Below are positions 8,730 through 15,914 of a stretch of 15,914 nucleotides of DNA, piece after piece. The notes under the pieces were generated by a model. The model made no database searches and had not been told where the DNA came from. It saw nothing but the letters and a program-made list of their open reading frames with translations. The stretch spans positions 1 through 15,914 of the forward strand of contig JABVXV010000679.1 of NCBI GenBank assembly GCA_013365325.1, read 5' to 3'. The first letter of the stretch is position 1, and each line of letters opens with the position of its first letter. The stretch is from Dipetalonema caudispina (lineage: Eukaryota > Nematoda > Chromadorea > Rhabditida > Onchocercidae). A program made the translations under genes and the position numbers.

Positions 8730-9074
8730 GGGAAAGAAGAAAAAAAAAATGAGAAATTTGACCGTTTTGATTTTTATTGGCTTTCATTAATTCATTTTTC
8801 GTTTATCGAAACAATTTTTTCCATCGATTTGAACAAATTATAATTATTTTCGAACAGCGTCCTTTTTTTTTTTTTTTCTTTTTCCTATTTTATTGGTTTG
8901 TCGTTTACTAAGCAGCTGTTTTGTTAAAATGTTGATGTTTAATTTTAGTGTTTGTAAATGAGCATATTGAACCTTGATAATATTGATAACATTATAGAGA
9001 AAGTAAGTAAGGGAAAAATTATTTTATATTTTTTTTGATTTTAATAGACCTAATTTTTCAACTAAGCTTAAGCC
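8730..9074. other. AT-rich spacer with T15 run
   Basis: T15 lies at 8863-8877. Around it are scattered CpG-containing words (TTATCGAAAC, CATCGATTTG, TTCGAACAGCG), but no open frame or structure stands out. Confidence 0.65.
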
Positions 9075-9107
9075 TATAAATAAGCTATAGCTTTTTGCTT
9101 ATTTATA
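9075..9107. other. Perfect 11-bp hairpin with nested palindrome
   Basis: TATAAATAAGC (9075-9085) is exactly complementary in reverse to GCTTATTTATA (9097-9107), with an 11-base loop. The loop overlaps a second perfect 12-base palindrome, AAGCTATAGCTT (9082-9093), so two mutually exclusive hairpins are possible. The stem is AT-rich and could be chance in DNA of this composition. No downstream T-run terminator or upstream promoter element ties it to a small RNA gene. Confidence 0.6.
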
Positions 9108-9609
9108 AGATATTGATAATGATAGTACTGATTAAAAAAAAAAATATATATAAGAATAAAAATAATTTAATGTTAGTTATAACATTGATAATAGTAATTA
9201 TTTTGATAATTGCCCATTTAGTGTTGCTGTTATGTTACATCTTGAAATTCGTCATTTCGTATTAATAAGTTATGAAAAAAAAAAAAAAGGCAATTTTTCA
9301 AACATTTGCAAATTGAAAGGCCTAATTTGAAAGATTCATTTAATTGAAATTGCTAGTAATTTCGAATTGCTACAAATATAAGTATTCTATTTAATTTATG
9401 TTTTTAATTTCGCAAGTTTTAAGGGAATTTGACAAATTTTTTCCTTACATTTCGAGCAAAATCTAATTTGAAAATTTTCGAAGATGAAAAAATTTATTTA
9501 GTTTTAAAATTGATTATTATTAATTAACATGTTGTGTTACAAGTACTGATTAAATTAATTACGCTCCATAACATTTATCAAACAGCAAAGTAATTCTTGC
9601 ACTTTTTCC
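9108..9609. other. AT-rich spacer, nothing recognisable
   Basis: Contains A11 (9134-9144), A14 (9275-9288) and a near-perfect 18-base palindrome GAAATTGCTAGTAATTTC at 9346-9363 with one mismatched pair. No gene-like frame is present. Confidence 0.7.
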
Positions 9610-10065
9610 TTTTTTTTTTTTTTTTTTTTGTTTTACTTTTTCAATGTCTTTCTCTTATTTATTTTATTCAAAAAAAAACAGAAATAAAATAAAAGGATAG
9701 GAATGGAAAGGTATGGAAGAAATTTCGACAATAATCAATTTACAGTACAATTTTGGAGTAAGTAGTACGTACGTATTTTGGTAGAGAAGAAATTTGTTTT
9801 ATTTCACTAAATACTTAAATAATTAATTACATTTGTCTTTTCCATTTAAACGCAAGAAGATTTAATAATCCTAAAACAAATCTATGCACGGCAATAATTT
9901 CCAATTGACTAATAAAATTCGAAATTTATTTGTTTCTTTTTTTTTTTTTTTTTTCTATAGGATTGGTGTGTTTGAAAAATGTGATGAAAACAAATTAAAA
10001 TAACTTTTCAATTTCTTATTTTTTTCAAATTTTTTTAATTGTTTCTTTTTTTTTTTTTTTTTTTT
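9610..10065. repeat. T20, T18 and T20 runs with spacer
   Basis: T20 at 9610-9629, T18 at 9937-9954 and T20 at 10046-10065. In between is AT-rich spacer with the 10-base palindrome TACGTACGTA at 9766-9775. After T18 the sequence reads CTATAG, which is a possible 3' splice acceptor (T18-CTATAG) with no clear exon after it. Confidence 0.9.
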
Positions 10066-10077
10066 GGTGGAAAATAT

Positions 10078-10290
10078 ACCTCTTTTTTTTCTCATTTTCC
10101 TTTAATTTTTCCAATTTTTCCCTTCACTTTCTTATTATTTCCCTCTTTCATTTCTCTTCACTTTTTTCTTTCCATTCCAAGCATAATTTGATTTGATTTT
10201 TGGTATTTGTTAAAATAAACAAATAATTTTTCATTCATTCATTCTTTCTTACTTTCCTCGTCTTTCTTTTTCAAATTTCGTTTAAAATCT
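10078..10290. repeat. Pyrimidine-rich tract
   Basis: About 200 bases are dominated by C and T on the + strand (for example TTTCTCTTCACTTTTTTCTT and CATTCATTCATTCTTTCTTA), interrupted by a short purine patch near 10200-10215. This is low-complexity sequence with no coding content. Confidence 0.75.
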
Positions 10291-10570
10291 TTATGGTAAT
10301 TGGATGAGGGAAGACTTAGTTTTCCGTTTTGCAAATATTAATTTTTGTTTTCATTTTCACAAATTATCGATTAATTTTAAAATATATTTTATTATTCTTT
10401 TGAAATTTAAAGTTTTCATCTGTGAGATGTAAATATAATAAAGTCTTACTAAATTGTGAACTTATATTATTCAAACCTTATTACCATTTATATTCATATT
10501 ATTATTTTTTTTTTTTTCATGATAATTTTAATGATTTTATGCCCAATTAAATAATTATTGTGCTATTAAA
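10291..10570. other. AT-rich spacer with T13 run
   Basis: AT-rich DNA with T13 at 10505-10517 and no structure or open frame that stands out. Confidence 0.65.
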
Positions 10571-10589
10571 ATGAAAGTTTTTCACTGGT

Positions 10590-10736
10590 ATGGGAACAAA
10601 AATATGGCTTAAACGAATGGTAATTAGCATAGTGTGGCTTTTTCTTTACGTTTCAATAGCAAACGATTTACTCAATCAAACAAATTTTTCTTTTTTAGCG
10701 GAAATGAACGCTATTGTGACCTTTGGTCAATGTTAA
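10590..10736 (+). CDS. Possible 48-residue peptide with signal-like N-terminus
   Basis: An ATG-led frame in GC-richer island D (59 G or C of 180 at 10571-10750, about 33%) encodes 48 residues before TAA. It starts MGTKIWLKRM, continues VISIVWLFLYVSIA as a hydrophobic core, then NDLLNQ. The Lys/Arg n-region, 14-residue core and small residues before Asn fit a signal peptide or a membrane anchor. The remaining 24 residues (to AIVTFGQC at the end) match nothing I know. An acceptor-like TTCTTTTTTAG ends at 10698 inside the frame. A GTAATT donor at 10620 would instead excise 79 bases and join another open frame (WEQKYGLNECGNERYCDLWS). T-rich DNA readily yields hydrophobic frames, and several ATG frames of this length are expected by chance. 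Confidence 0.18.
   Translation: MGTKIWLKRMVISIVWLFLYVSIANDLLNQTNFSFLAEMNAIVTFGQC
10717..10729. promoter_or_regulatory. TGACC-TTT-GGTCA inverted repeat, nuclear-receptor-like
   Basis: Two perfect five-base arms, TGACC and GGTCA, flank TTT. On the minus strand it reads TGACCAAAGGTCA, containing one exact AGGTCA half-site with an A-rich extension. AGGTCA is the known half-site of the nuclear-receptor family. The site lies in the GC-richer patch but overlaps a possible open frame, so a regulatory role is inference. Confidence 0.3.
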
Positions 10737-10750
10737 GCTACTGAAACCAT

Positions 10751-11189
10751 TATAAGATTACATCGAGGTATAAAATTTGATAAATTACATTTGATATATC
10801 ATTCGAACCGAAAAATCCCAAGGATAGCATTTTTTGATGTAACTAAGAAATTTCGAAAATTCAAATAGAACTTCTATTGGTACAATTTCTTAATCAAATA
10901 TGTGTATGTATGTTTTTCCCACATTTTATTCATTATTTCATCGTTACAAATCAAATCCACTTTTCTTTCTAAATTTGAAAATTCCTTTTAACTTGGAATC
11001 AATTTTTTTTTTTTTCATGAAATTTTCAATCTCTTTTTTTAATTCATTCATTAAACAAAAATTTATCAATTGAATAAATGTAAAAGAAATTTTTACTCAT
11101 TTCTTTTTCTTTTTATTTCAATCTTCTGATGTATCATCCATTGATTGGTAGATTCGTTAGCAGCTATTTATTGGTGGTTAATTAAGTTA
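10751..11189. other. AT-rich spacer, nothing recognisable
   Basis: The first 100 bases are slightly more complex (CATCGAGG, ATTCGAACCGAAAAATCCCAAGG) without a supported frame. T13 lies at 11003-11015. A GGTTCGAATG word on the minus strand near 10802-10811 resembles a tRNA B box but has no T-stem or A box. Confidence 0.7.
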
Positions 11190-11320
11190 GATTTATGGTT
11201 GGAAAAAAAGGAAATGTTGAAAAGAGTAAGAAGAGATAGAAGGAGAAGTGAGAGAAATTAAAGGATGAATTTGAATGAATTAAGTAGATTTTTATGAAGA
11301 AGATGAAAGAAAGTAATGAT
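11190..11320 (+). repeat. Purine-rich tract
   Basis: About 130 bases are dominated by A and G on the + strand (GTAAGAAGAGATAGAAGGAG, GAGAGAAATTAAAGG, GAAGAAGATGAAAGAAAG). It is low-complexity with no coding feature. Confidence 0.7.
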
Positions 11321-12055
11321 TTTGATATTGATATATGAATATTATGGTATATTTAATAATTATTAATTAAATTTATGATAAATTATTAGTAGCTATAAAT
11401 AGTGATAGAAAAAAGTAACTTTAAGTTTTATTTCTTTAGCTTATTCAACCGGAAATTCTATTCGTTATTTTTTTTTTTTTTTTTCAAAAAAATTGCTCTT
11501 TTAACTTAAAAAAAAATGTTCTGATTTATTTGATAAATGATTTTTTGAAAGCAGCTGCTTTTCGCTTATTGCTATCATTGTTGAATTAATGGATTGTGAT
11601 GATACTATAAACTTCCTTCTTTTTTTTTTAATTAAAAAAATTTTGTAACTATTACAAAAATAATATTGCATTCTAAATGATTTTACGAAAAAGTACAAAA
11701 AGAAAAAAAAAAAGGAAGATGTATTTATACAAAAATTTGTTGAATTAATTTTTGCTTTCATAAGATTATTTATTATGATAACATTTTAGAAATACAACAA
11801 TTATAATTTGGTAGAATTCAAGATCATGTAAAGTTCGTTTGTAACAAAGTTATAATATTTCAAAAAAGTCTTACATATAATATATGCATATCTAATTTAT
11901 CCTGTTTTTTTTTTTTTTATTACTTTGAAATAAGTTACGTCTTATTCTTTTTTTATTACTTTTACATAAATTAAATTTTAGTAATTAAATTACATATGAT
12001 ATATAGAATTCTTTCATATACATTTATCATTAGAACAGAATCTGAAATTATGAAC
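11321..12055. other. AT-rich spacer with T17 and T14 runs
   Basis: T17 (11468-11484) and T14 (11905-11918). An 86-codon minus frame at 11501-11761 reads Phe and Lys through A and T runs and has no recognisable motif, so it is considered a chance frame. Confidence 0.7.
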
Positions 12056-12108
12056 TGATGTCACCGATAATTTTAATCCATTGAGCCGATAGTTAATGAC
12101 TGACATCA
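12056..12108. promoter_or_regulatory. Inverted pair of TGATGTCA sites
   Basis: TGATGTCA (12056-12063) and its exact reverse complement TGACATCA (12101-12108) are separated by 37 bases. The octamer differs by one base from the CRE consensus TGACGTCA bound by the ATF/CREB bZIP family. CCGATA also occurs twice between them (12064-12069, 12086-12091). The local sequence is less homopolymeric than its surroundings. Regulatory function is inference only. Confidence 0.3.
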
Positions 12109-12682
12109 AAAACATTTCCTTTAGAACATTGATATAATGACAAAGTCTACTTTAAATTTTTAACATAACGCTTGACATTTAATAAAATACAATAAATCTA
12201 TCAGTGTCAGCGCAATTATCCAATTGCATACAATCAACTGTTAATTTTTAACGAAATTAAATTTCTTGTATTTCACTAATCAACAATTTTCCTTTTTCTT
12301 GACGATTTAAATTTCAAATTATTACCTTTTGATTTTTTTTTTTTTTTAGCAATTCAAACTTGCTAATAATTATGCTTAGATTGTAATTATATACAATTGA
12401 CAAATATTGTTAGTATTGATAATATTAGTGAAGAATTTCCAACGTTTAAAATATTTCATAGTTATTGCAAAAATAAATATTTCAAAAATTTGGAAAAAAA
12501 ATTGTAACTTATTGAATTATTTCAACATTACTGACCTCATTAATATTTGTTTGGTTTATAAATTTGATGTATTTCTTAACTATGAACAATTACAATGATT
12601 ATTGATTTGACCTTACCAATAAGGGAGGTTTTGTTAGTAAATTCAGATTTTCTATTAAAATTCAGCATTTTGCTGAGTCTTC
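12109..12682. other. AT-rich spacer with T15-AG
   Basis: T15 at 12333-12347 is followed directly by AG (12348-12349), an ideal-looking 3' splice acceptor, but the sequence after it has early stops in most frames. A 63-codon frame at 12407-12598 is Ile/Asn/Lys-rich with no motif. Nothing is recognised. Confidence 0.6.
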
Positions 12683-12700
12683 TTTTTTTTTTTTTTTTAG

Positions 12701-12910
12701 AAATTAATATTGAAATATTTATTACGAATTAGTAAAGTGCATTCACAATACAATTTTGTTATCCTTTGCATATCAATTTATTTCAATAATTGCCATGAAT
12801 TCTGCCTCAGATTCGCTCCATATTTTAACTCTGATGAATTTAGTCAATGCAAATTTTCAAATTCGACTTTTATGCCACTAATTTTCTTTTTTGTTAGTAT
12901 AAGAAATTAG
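12701..12910 (+). CDS. Possible exon after T16-AG acceptor, unidentified
   Basis: T16 (12683-12698) followed by AG (12699-12700) looks like a strong 3' splice acceptor. The frame starting at the next base is open for 69 codons to TAG at 12908-12910. A donor-like GTTAGT at 12893-12898 would close a 64-codon, phase-0 exon. The product includes FNNCHEFCLRFAPYFNSDEF followed by SQCKFSN, with four Cys, and has no ATG near its start. No family is recognised. Open frames of this length are expected a few times by chance here, so this rests mainly on the splice-site arrangement. Confidence 0.15.
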   Translation, partial: KLILKYLLRISKVHSQYNFVILCISIYFNNCHEFCLRFAPYFNSDEFSQCKFSNSTFMPLIFFFVSIRN

Positions 12911-13150
12911 TTATATATGAACTAAAATCAATGTTCAGATTGTTGCAATTTTTGGAAATTTAATTTATTCTGGCTAATTCCAAGGATAAAGGTAAAAAAA
13001 ATTCAGTGAATCTGAGTTGAAAAATGTGAAACTATTATAAATAACGAATTTAAATGTTGTTAATGACAATCAATTCATCTAAAAAATTTGGATTATAGTA
13101 TGATGATATCAAAAACTGGTGGAATTCAATATTTGACATCATTAAAAGTA
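12911..13150. other. AT-rich spacer
   Basis: Short unique AT-rich interval with no repeats or open frame worth naming. Confidence 0.6.
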
Positions 13151-13194
13151 ATCATTATGAATATTCATAATGATGAGTTCTAAACATTATGAAT
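13151..13194. promoter_or_regulatory. Perfect 24-base palindrome plus third half-site
   Basis: ATCATTATGAAT (13151-13162) is followed at once by its exact reverse complement (13163-13174), forming a 24-base perfect palindrome with no spacer. CATTATGAAT occurs a third time at 13185-13194. The central ATGAATATTCAT resembles the symmetric sites bound by POU-domain dimers. A DNA cruciform is an alternative. The arms are AT-rich, yet 12 matching pairs without interruption is the longest perfect non-repeat palindrome noticed here. Confidence 0.45.
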
Positions 13195-13396
13195 ACCAAA
13201 AATTAATTTAGTACTTTTTTCTGTTTTAAATTTTCGGGAATTCAAATTATGTTTTGTTAATTTCGTTTTTGTTGATGCGGACATAGTTCGGGAAGATGAA
13301 AAAAGAAATGTAAATTGCAACTCAAAATTGATCACTGTCACAAATTTATTGATTTATCTCTCTAATTTTTTTTCTTTTTTAAATATGCAAAGTTAG
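13193..13396 (+). CDS. Possible exon-like open frame, unidentified
   Basis: A + frame is open for 67 codons from after TGA (13190-13192) to TAG (13394-13396). Its middle part, VNFVFVDADIVREDEKRNVN followed by CNSKLITVTN, has a charged, mixed composition unlike the Phe/Lys/Ile frames elsewhere. There is no ATG until just before the stop, so it could only be an internal or terminal exon. A GTTAGT donor-like word lies at 13392-13397, and a weak AATTTAG acceptor ends at 13211. The reading phase does not match that of the open frame at 12701-12910 if those sites are used. It matches no family I know. Confidence 0.15.
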   Translation: MPKINLVLFSVLNFREFKLCFVNFVFVDADIVREDEKRNVNCNSKLITVTNLLIYLSNFFSFLNMQS

Positions 13397-13807
13397 TTTC
13401 CAATTTATAGCATTTTGAAGAAAAAAAAAAAAAAAAAAAAGAAACCAATAAAAAATTCATATTTCAAAAAATCATTTCATTTTCCTATCCCTCAATCTGA
13501 ATGCAAAAAACAACGTTCATATTCATTACACTTCTTTCCATCTCTTGTTTCATTTTTTATAGTTCAATTTTACTAATTTTTACTACAGATATAAGCTCAA
13601 ACTCAAATTCCAACATTTGAAAAAAAAAAAAATAACGACATTATAACACGAAATGGAACAACTGTTATATTGAGAAATTTTAGCAAAAAAAAAAAAAAAA
13701 AGATAGAAAAAAAAAGAAGTGGAAATTAGGAAGTAAACCCTGAAACAGATTATTTCCTGTTCATTTTGTTGATTTTCATTCACTTTAAATTTCCTTTTAA
13801 TTTTTAC
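13397..13807. repeat. A20, A13 and A17 runs in AT-rich spacer
   Basis: A20 (13421-13440), A13 (13620-13632) and A17 (13685-13701) mark a switch from T runs to A runs on the + strand. The 66-codon minus frame at 13583-13783 reads these as poly-Phe and is not called as a gene. Confidence 0.9.
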
Positions 13808-13985
13808 TTTTTTTTTTTTTTTTTTTTTTAATTTTTTTTTTAAAATTTAAAAAAAAAAAAAAAGAAGAAGAAAAAAAGGAGGAACGAAAAGTGTTTATGA
13901 AGAGGAAAAGGATGAGAGAAAAAACAAATGAAAAAAAAAAATGAAAATGTATAGAAGAGAGTTAAAAAGAAAAGCAAATTGATGC
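13808..13985. repeat. T22-AA-T10 / A15 block and purine tract
   Basis: T22 (13808-13829), T10 (13832-13841) and A15 (13849-13863) form a potential A-T hairpin. A purine-rich stretch to about 13985 follows (GAAGAAGAAAAAAAGGAGG, GAAGAGGAAAAGGATGAGAG). The block directly precedes island F and forms a sharp change in strand composition. Confidence 0.9.
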
Positions 13986-13993
13986 AAAAAATC

Positions 13994-14082
13994 AGCTTTT
14001 TGGCTTTTTCTCGGATTTTAATTGCAGGCTGTTAATTGTCCATCCGTATGAAGGAGAATCTTGGGAGAAAAAGCCGCCAGCT
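13994..14082. ncRNA. Candidate structured element or hairpin in GC-richer island F
   Basis: GGCTTTTTCTC (14002-14012) pairs perfectly with GAGAAAAAGCC (14065-14075). Outside it, AGCT at 13994-13997 can pair with AGCT at 14079-14082. Inside, GATTTT (14014-14019) can pair with AGAATC (14055-14060) using one G-U. Alternatively CGGAT (14012-14016) can pair with ATCCG (14042-14046). The loop holds TTAATTG twice (14018-14024, 14032-14038), a homeodomain-type core. Bases 13991-14110 count to 52 G or C of 120 (43%), the richest patch seen. The roughly 35-base loop is long for a microRNA precursor. A conserved regulatory element is equally possible, and the strand is undecided. Confidence 0.35.
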
Positions 14083-14203
14083 CAATTCAATTCCTCCCCC
14101 CCAATTCAACAAAGTGAAACGATTATTTGAAGTCATTTTATAAATTGTGCGACTTCTCCCATTCACGATTAAATCCATAACAAAAATGTTATCCATTCTA
14201 AAT

Positions 14204-14205
<2 letters not shown>
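14083..14205. other. Right flank of island F
   Basis: Contains CTCAATTCAATTCC, then C7 (14096-14102), CAATTCAAC, and a moderately complex stretch (GTGCGACTTCTCCCATTCACG). No frame is supported. The CAATTCAA word occurs on both sides of the C run. Confidence 0.6.
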
Positions 14206-14238
<33 letters not shown>

Positions 14239-14264
14239 TTATTAAATGTTCAGAAAAAAAAAAA
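14206..14264. repeat. T28 and A11 runs
   Basis: T28 at 14206-14233 and A11 at 14254-14264 could pair as an A-T hairpin with a 20-base loop. They separate the two GC-richer islands. Confidence 0.93.
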
Positions 14265-14340
14265 TCATTCGTTATTGTTTTTTCCTCTTTTTTTCATTAA
14301 ATTTAATTTATCAATTTCTATTCATTGATTTATTGGTATA

Positions 14341-14460
14341 TCTATTTGACCGTTTTGTTGTCTAAGCATTTGTTATCTGGCATGTCACGGTGCTACAACC
14401 AATTCATTACAATTGAATAACACTTTATCATTCGCGGTTTTCTGACCATTACGCAGGAAA
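14341..14460. other. GC-richer island G
   Basis: Bases 14341-14460 count to 45 G or C of 120 (about 37%). Distinctive words are GGCATGTCACGGTGCTACAA and TTCGCGGTTTTCTGACC. Short open frames exist on both strands (on the minus strand an ATG-led 18-codon frame, on the plus strand one of about 37 codons), but none has good splice or start context. A conserved non-coding element, exon fragment or RNA gene are all possible, and I recognise none. Confidence 0.4.
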
Positions 14461-15563
14461 TGGAATGTATGATTATTTTTACCCAATGATAAATTTTGAA
14501 TTAGTATTATATGGAAGAAATTGATTGATAAATTAGGACAAATTAATTAACCAAATAAGTTAATTGTCAAATAATTGTAATATTAATGACAATTGTTTAG
14601 CATATTCTCGTAGTTTACAACAATGAAAATTGCTAATAGATTGAGAAAAAGCAAAGTTGATTTTAAAAATAGTAATGAAATATGCATAATAAAGTTAAAA
14701 TGTAATGATTATTTTTGAAAACAAATGCTATGAAGAGATGTTGTTTAGAAATTCCTTCAATTATTTCATTTCAATTTAACGGACATAACTTAGAAGAAAA
14801 TAGTAAGTTTAAAATTTTGAAAATGAGGAAAAGGAGAAGTGAAAGAGATTGATTCGATGATTGGTGAGAATGTTTTAGAATTTGAAACATTGATTGAATT
14901 CATAAAATTATTATATTAATAAGATCGGAATGAGACCAACTGACTTTGTTTACAACATGTCATAATAGATTAAGAATGATTAAAATAATAAGAAAATTCC
15001 TCCTTTTTGTTGTTTTTTTTTCGTTAAATAATTATGCAATGACAATATCTTGGAAGTTATTAAATTTATATTTATTATAATTTTTTTAAAGTTTAAATTT
15101 GCTTAGAAAAATGAATCGTAACTATGATCTTCTGATAATGTTGTAATAATTTTAAAGGAATGCGAAATTATCCATTGTTATATTAAATTATGTTGATGAT
15201 TTGAAAAGATTTGTATTAATTAGTTAGATTTTTAGTTAGTGTAAAATTTCTAAAGCTTAAATTTCATTAATTTATTATATATTTTTATATAACTTGGTTT
15301 ATTTAGGTTTTGGTTAATTCAAATGTGATCATATCTAATTGTTTGGTAATCATTAGCGTTAGAGCCAGTAATGGTTTTTGCATCAGTTTTCTTTTTATTT
15401 TCATTTTTTTTTCCTATCTTAAACTTCAAATTTCGTGCTCAAATAGTATCATAACTATTTTTTTAATTTTTCTTAAGTTTCCAGCGAAAATCGTAGCAAT
15501 ATTACGCTATAGAATCAATTCGAAATATCTGATATAATAATAAAATAATGCATCAAACTAGCC
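14461..15563. other. AT-rich spacer, nothing recognisable
   Basis: About 1.1 kb with no A or T run of 14 or more, which is unusual for this window, and no repeats. The frame at 15310-15537 (+, 75 codons from a GTG) is Ile/Phe/Ser-rich with no domain. It follows a TTTATTTAG word that could act as an acceptor, but evidence is too thin to call it an exon. Confidence 0.65.
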
Positions 15564-15764
15564 GATATTAACAATAACACTGTTACTAATAATAAAAACA
15601 ATTAGCAATAATATTGATATTAATAACAGTGGTGTTGACAATAATTAACAATAGCGTTGATATTCATAACAACAATGTCAATAACAATTGCTGATGATTT
15701 TGACATTAACAACAGTATTAATAATAATTGTTGATAGTATCGATATTAGCGCGTAGCAGTGTTA

Positions 15765-15780
<16 letters not shown>
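15564..15780 (+). repeat. Decayed repeat with about 43-base spacing
   Basis: The anchor GATATT (once GACATT) recurs at 15564, 15616, 15659, 15702 and 15742, giving spacings of 52, 43, 43 and 40 bases. After each anchor comes a similar order of words: AAC or AAT triplets, then a TGTT/TGTC-type word (absent or altered in the fourth copy), then AATAATT or ACAATTG. The copies are highly diverged, and the whole stretch also reads as degenerate triplets (GAT, AAC, AAT), so it may be either an old minisatellite or the eroded edge of the adjoining (AAT)n array. Confidence 0.5.

Positions 15781-15914
<134 letters not shown>

Noticed and set aside
8476..8787. 103-codon minus-strand frame
   Set aside because: It is built from T, A and GA repeats (poly-Phe, poly-Lys, Ser-Leu alternation) with no conserved motif.
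10800..10815. Minus-strand GGTTCGAATG resembling a tRNA B box
   Set aside because: The base needed to close the T stem next to the loop is G instead of C, and no matching A box or acceptor stem exists.

Overview
This window looks like nuclear non-coding DNA from a eukaryote with a very AT-rich genome. Most stretches are roughly 80% A+T by eye. It carries 39 A or T runs of 14 bases or more (longest T46), several microsatellites, and no gene that can be named. There are no operons, no Shine-Dalgarno-spaced genes, and no dense coding as in a bacterium, phage or organelle. T-rich tracts ending in AG, CpG-containing motifs such as TTCGAA, and long gene-free spacers would suit an invertebrate (a nematode or an AT-rich arthropod) or a protist. 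That taxonomic placement is inference and cannot be fixed from the sequence.

Layout. Both ends are (AAT)n arrays reading the same way on the + strand, each with about 105-113 bases of uninterrupted repeat. The window therefore looks like a contig that stopped where microsatellites could not be resolved. From 0.3 to 4.9 kb there is AT-rich spacer with A/T runs, a (CA)10 tract, GAT/AAT triplet arrays and pyrimidine tracts. From 5.2 to 5.7 kb there is a degenerate TAGAA pentamer field and three A25-A30 runs. From 5.7 to 13.4 kb nearly all long runs are T on the + strand. From 13.8 to 14.5 kb there is a T/A-run block, then two GC-richer islands. From 15.56 kb to the end there is a decayed repeat with roughly 43-base spacing that grades into the right (AAT)n array.

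Five short islands stand out, with hand-counted G+C of about 33-43%: 4961-5066, 5714-5990, 10571-10750, 13991-14110 and 14341-14460. They are the best places to look for exons, conserved regulatory elements or structured RNAs. The strongest local structure is an 11-bp perfect inverted repeat with nested pairing at 14002-14075. The most exon-like island is 5714-5964, but it is open on both strands and matches no protein I recognise. All coding calls here are low-confidence open frames. In sequence of this composition, open frames of 50-110 codons are expected by chance, especially through A or T runs, which read as poly-Lys or poly-Phe.

No tRNA, rRNA, spliced-leader RNA, transposon, CRISPR array, virus or recognisable protein family was found. 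No undescribed biological system can be demonstrated here; the findings are leads of modest strength.
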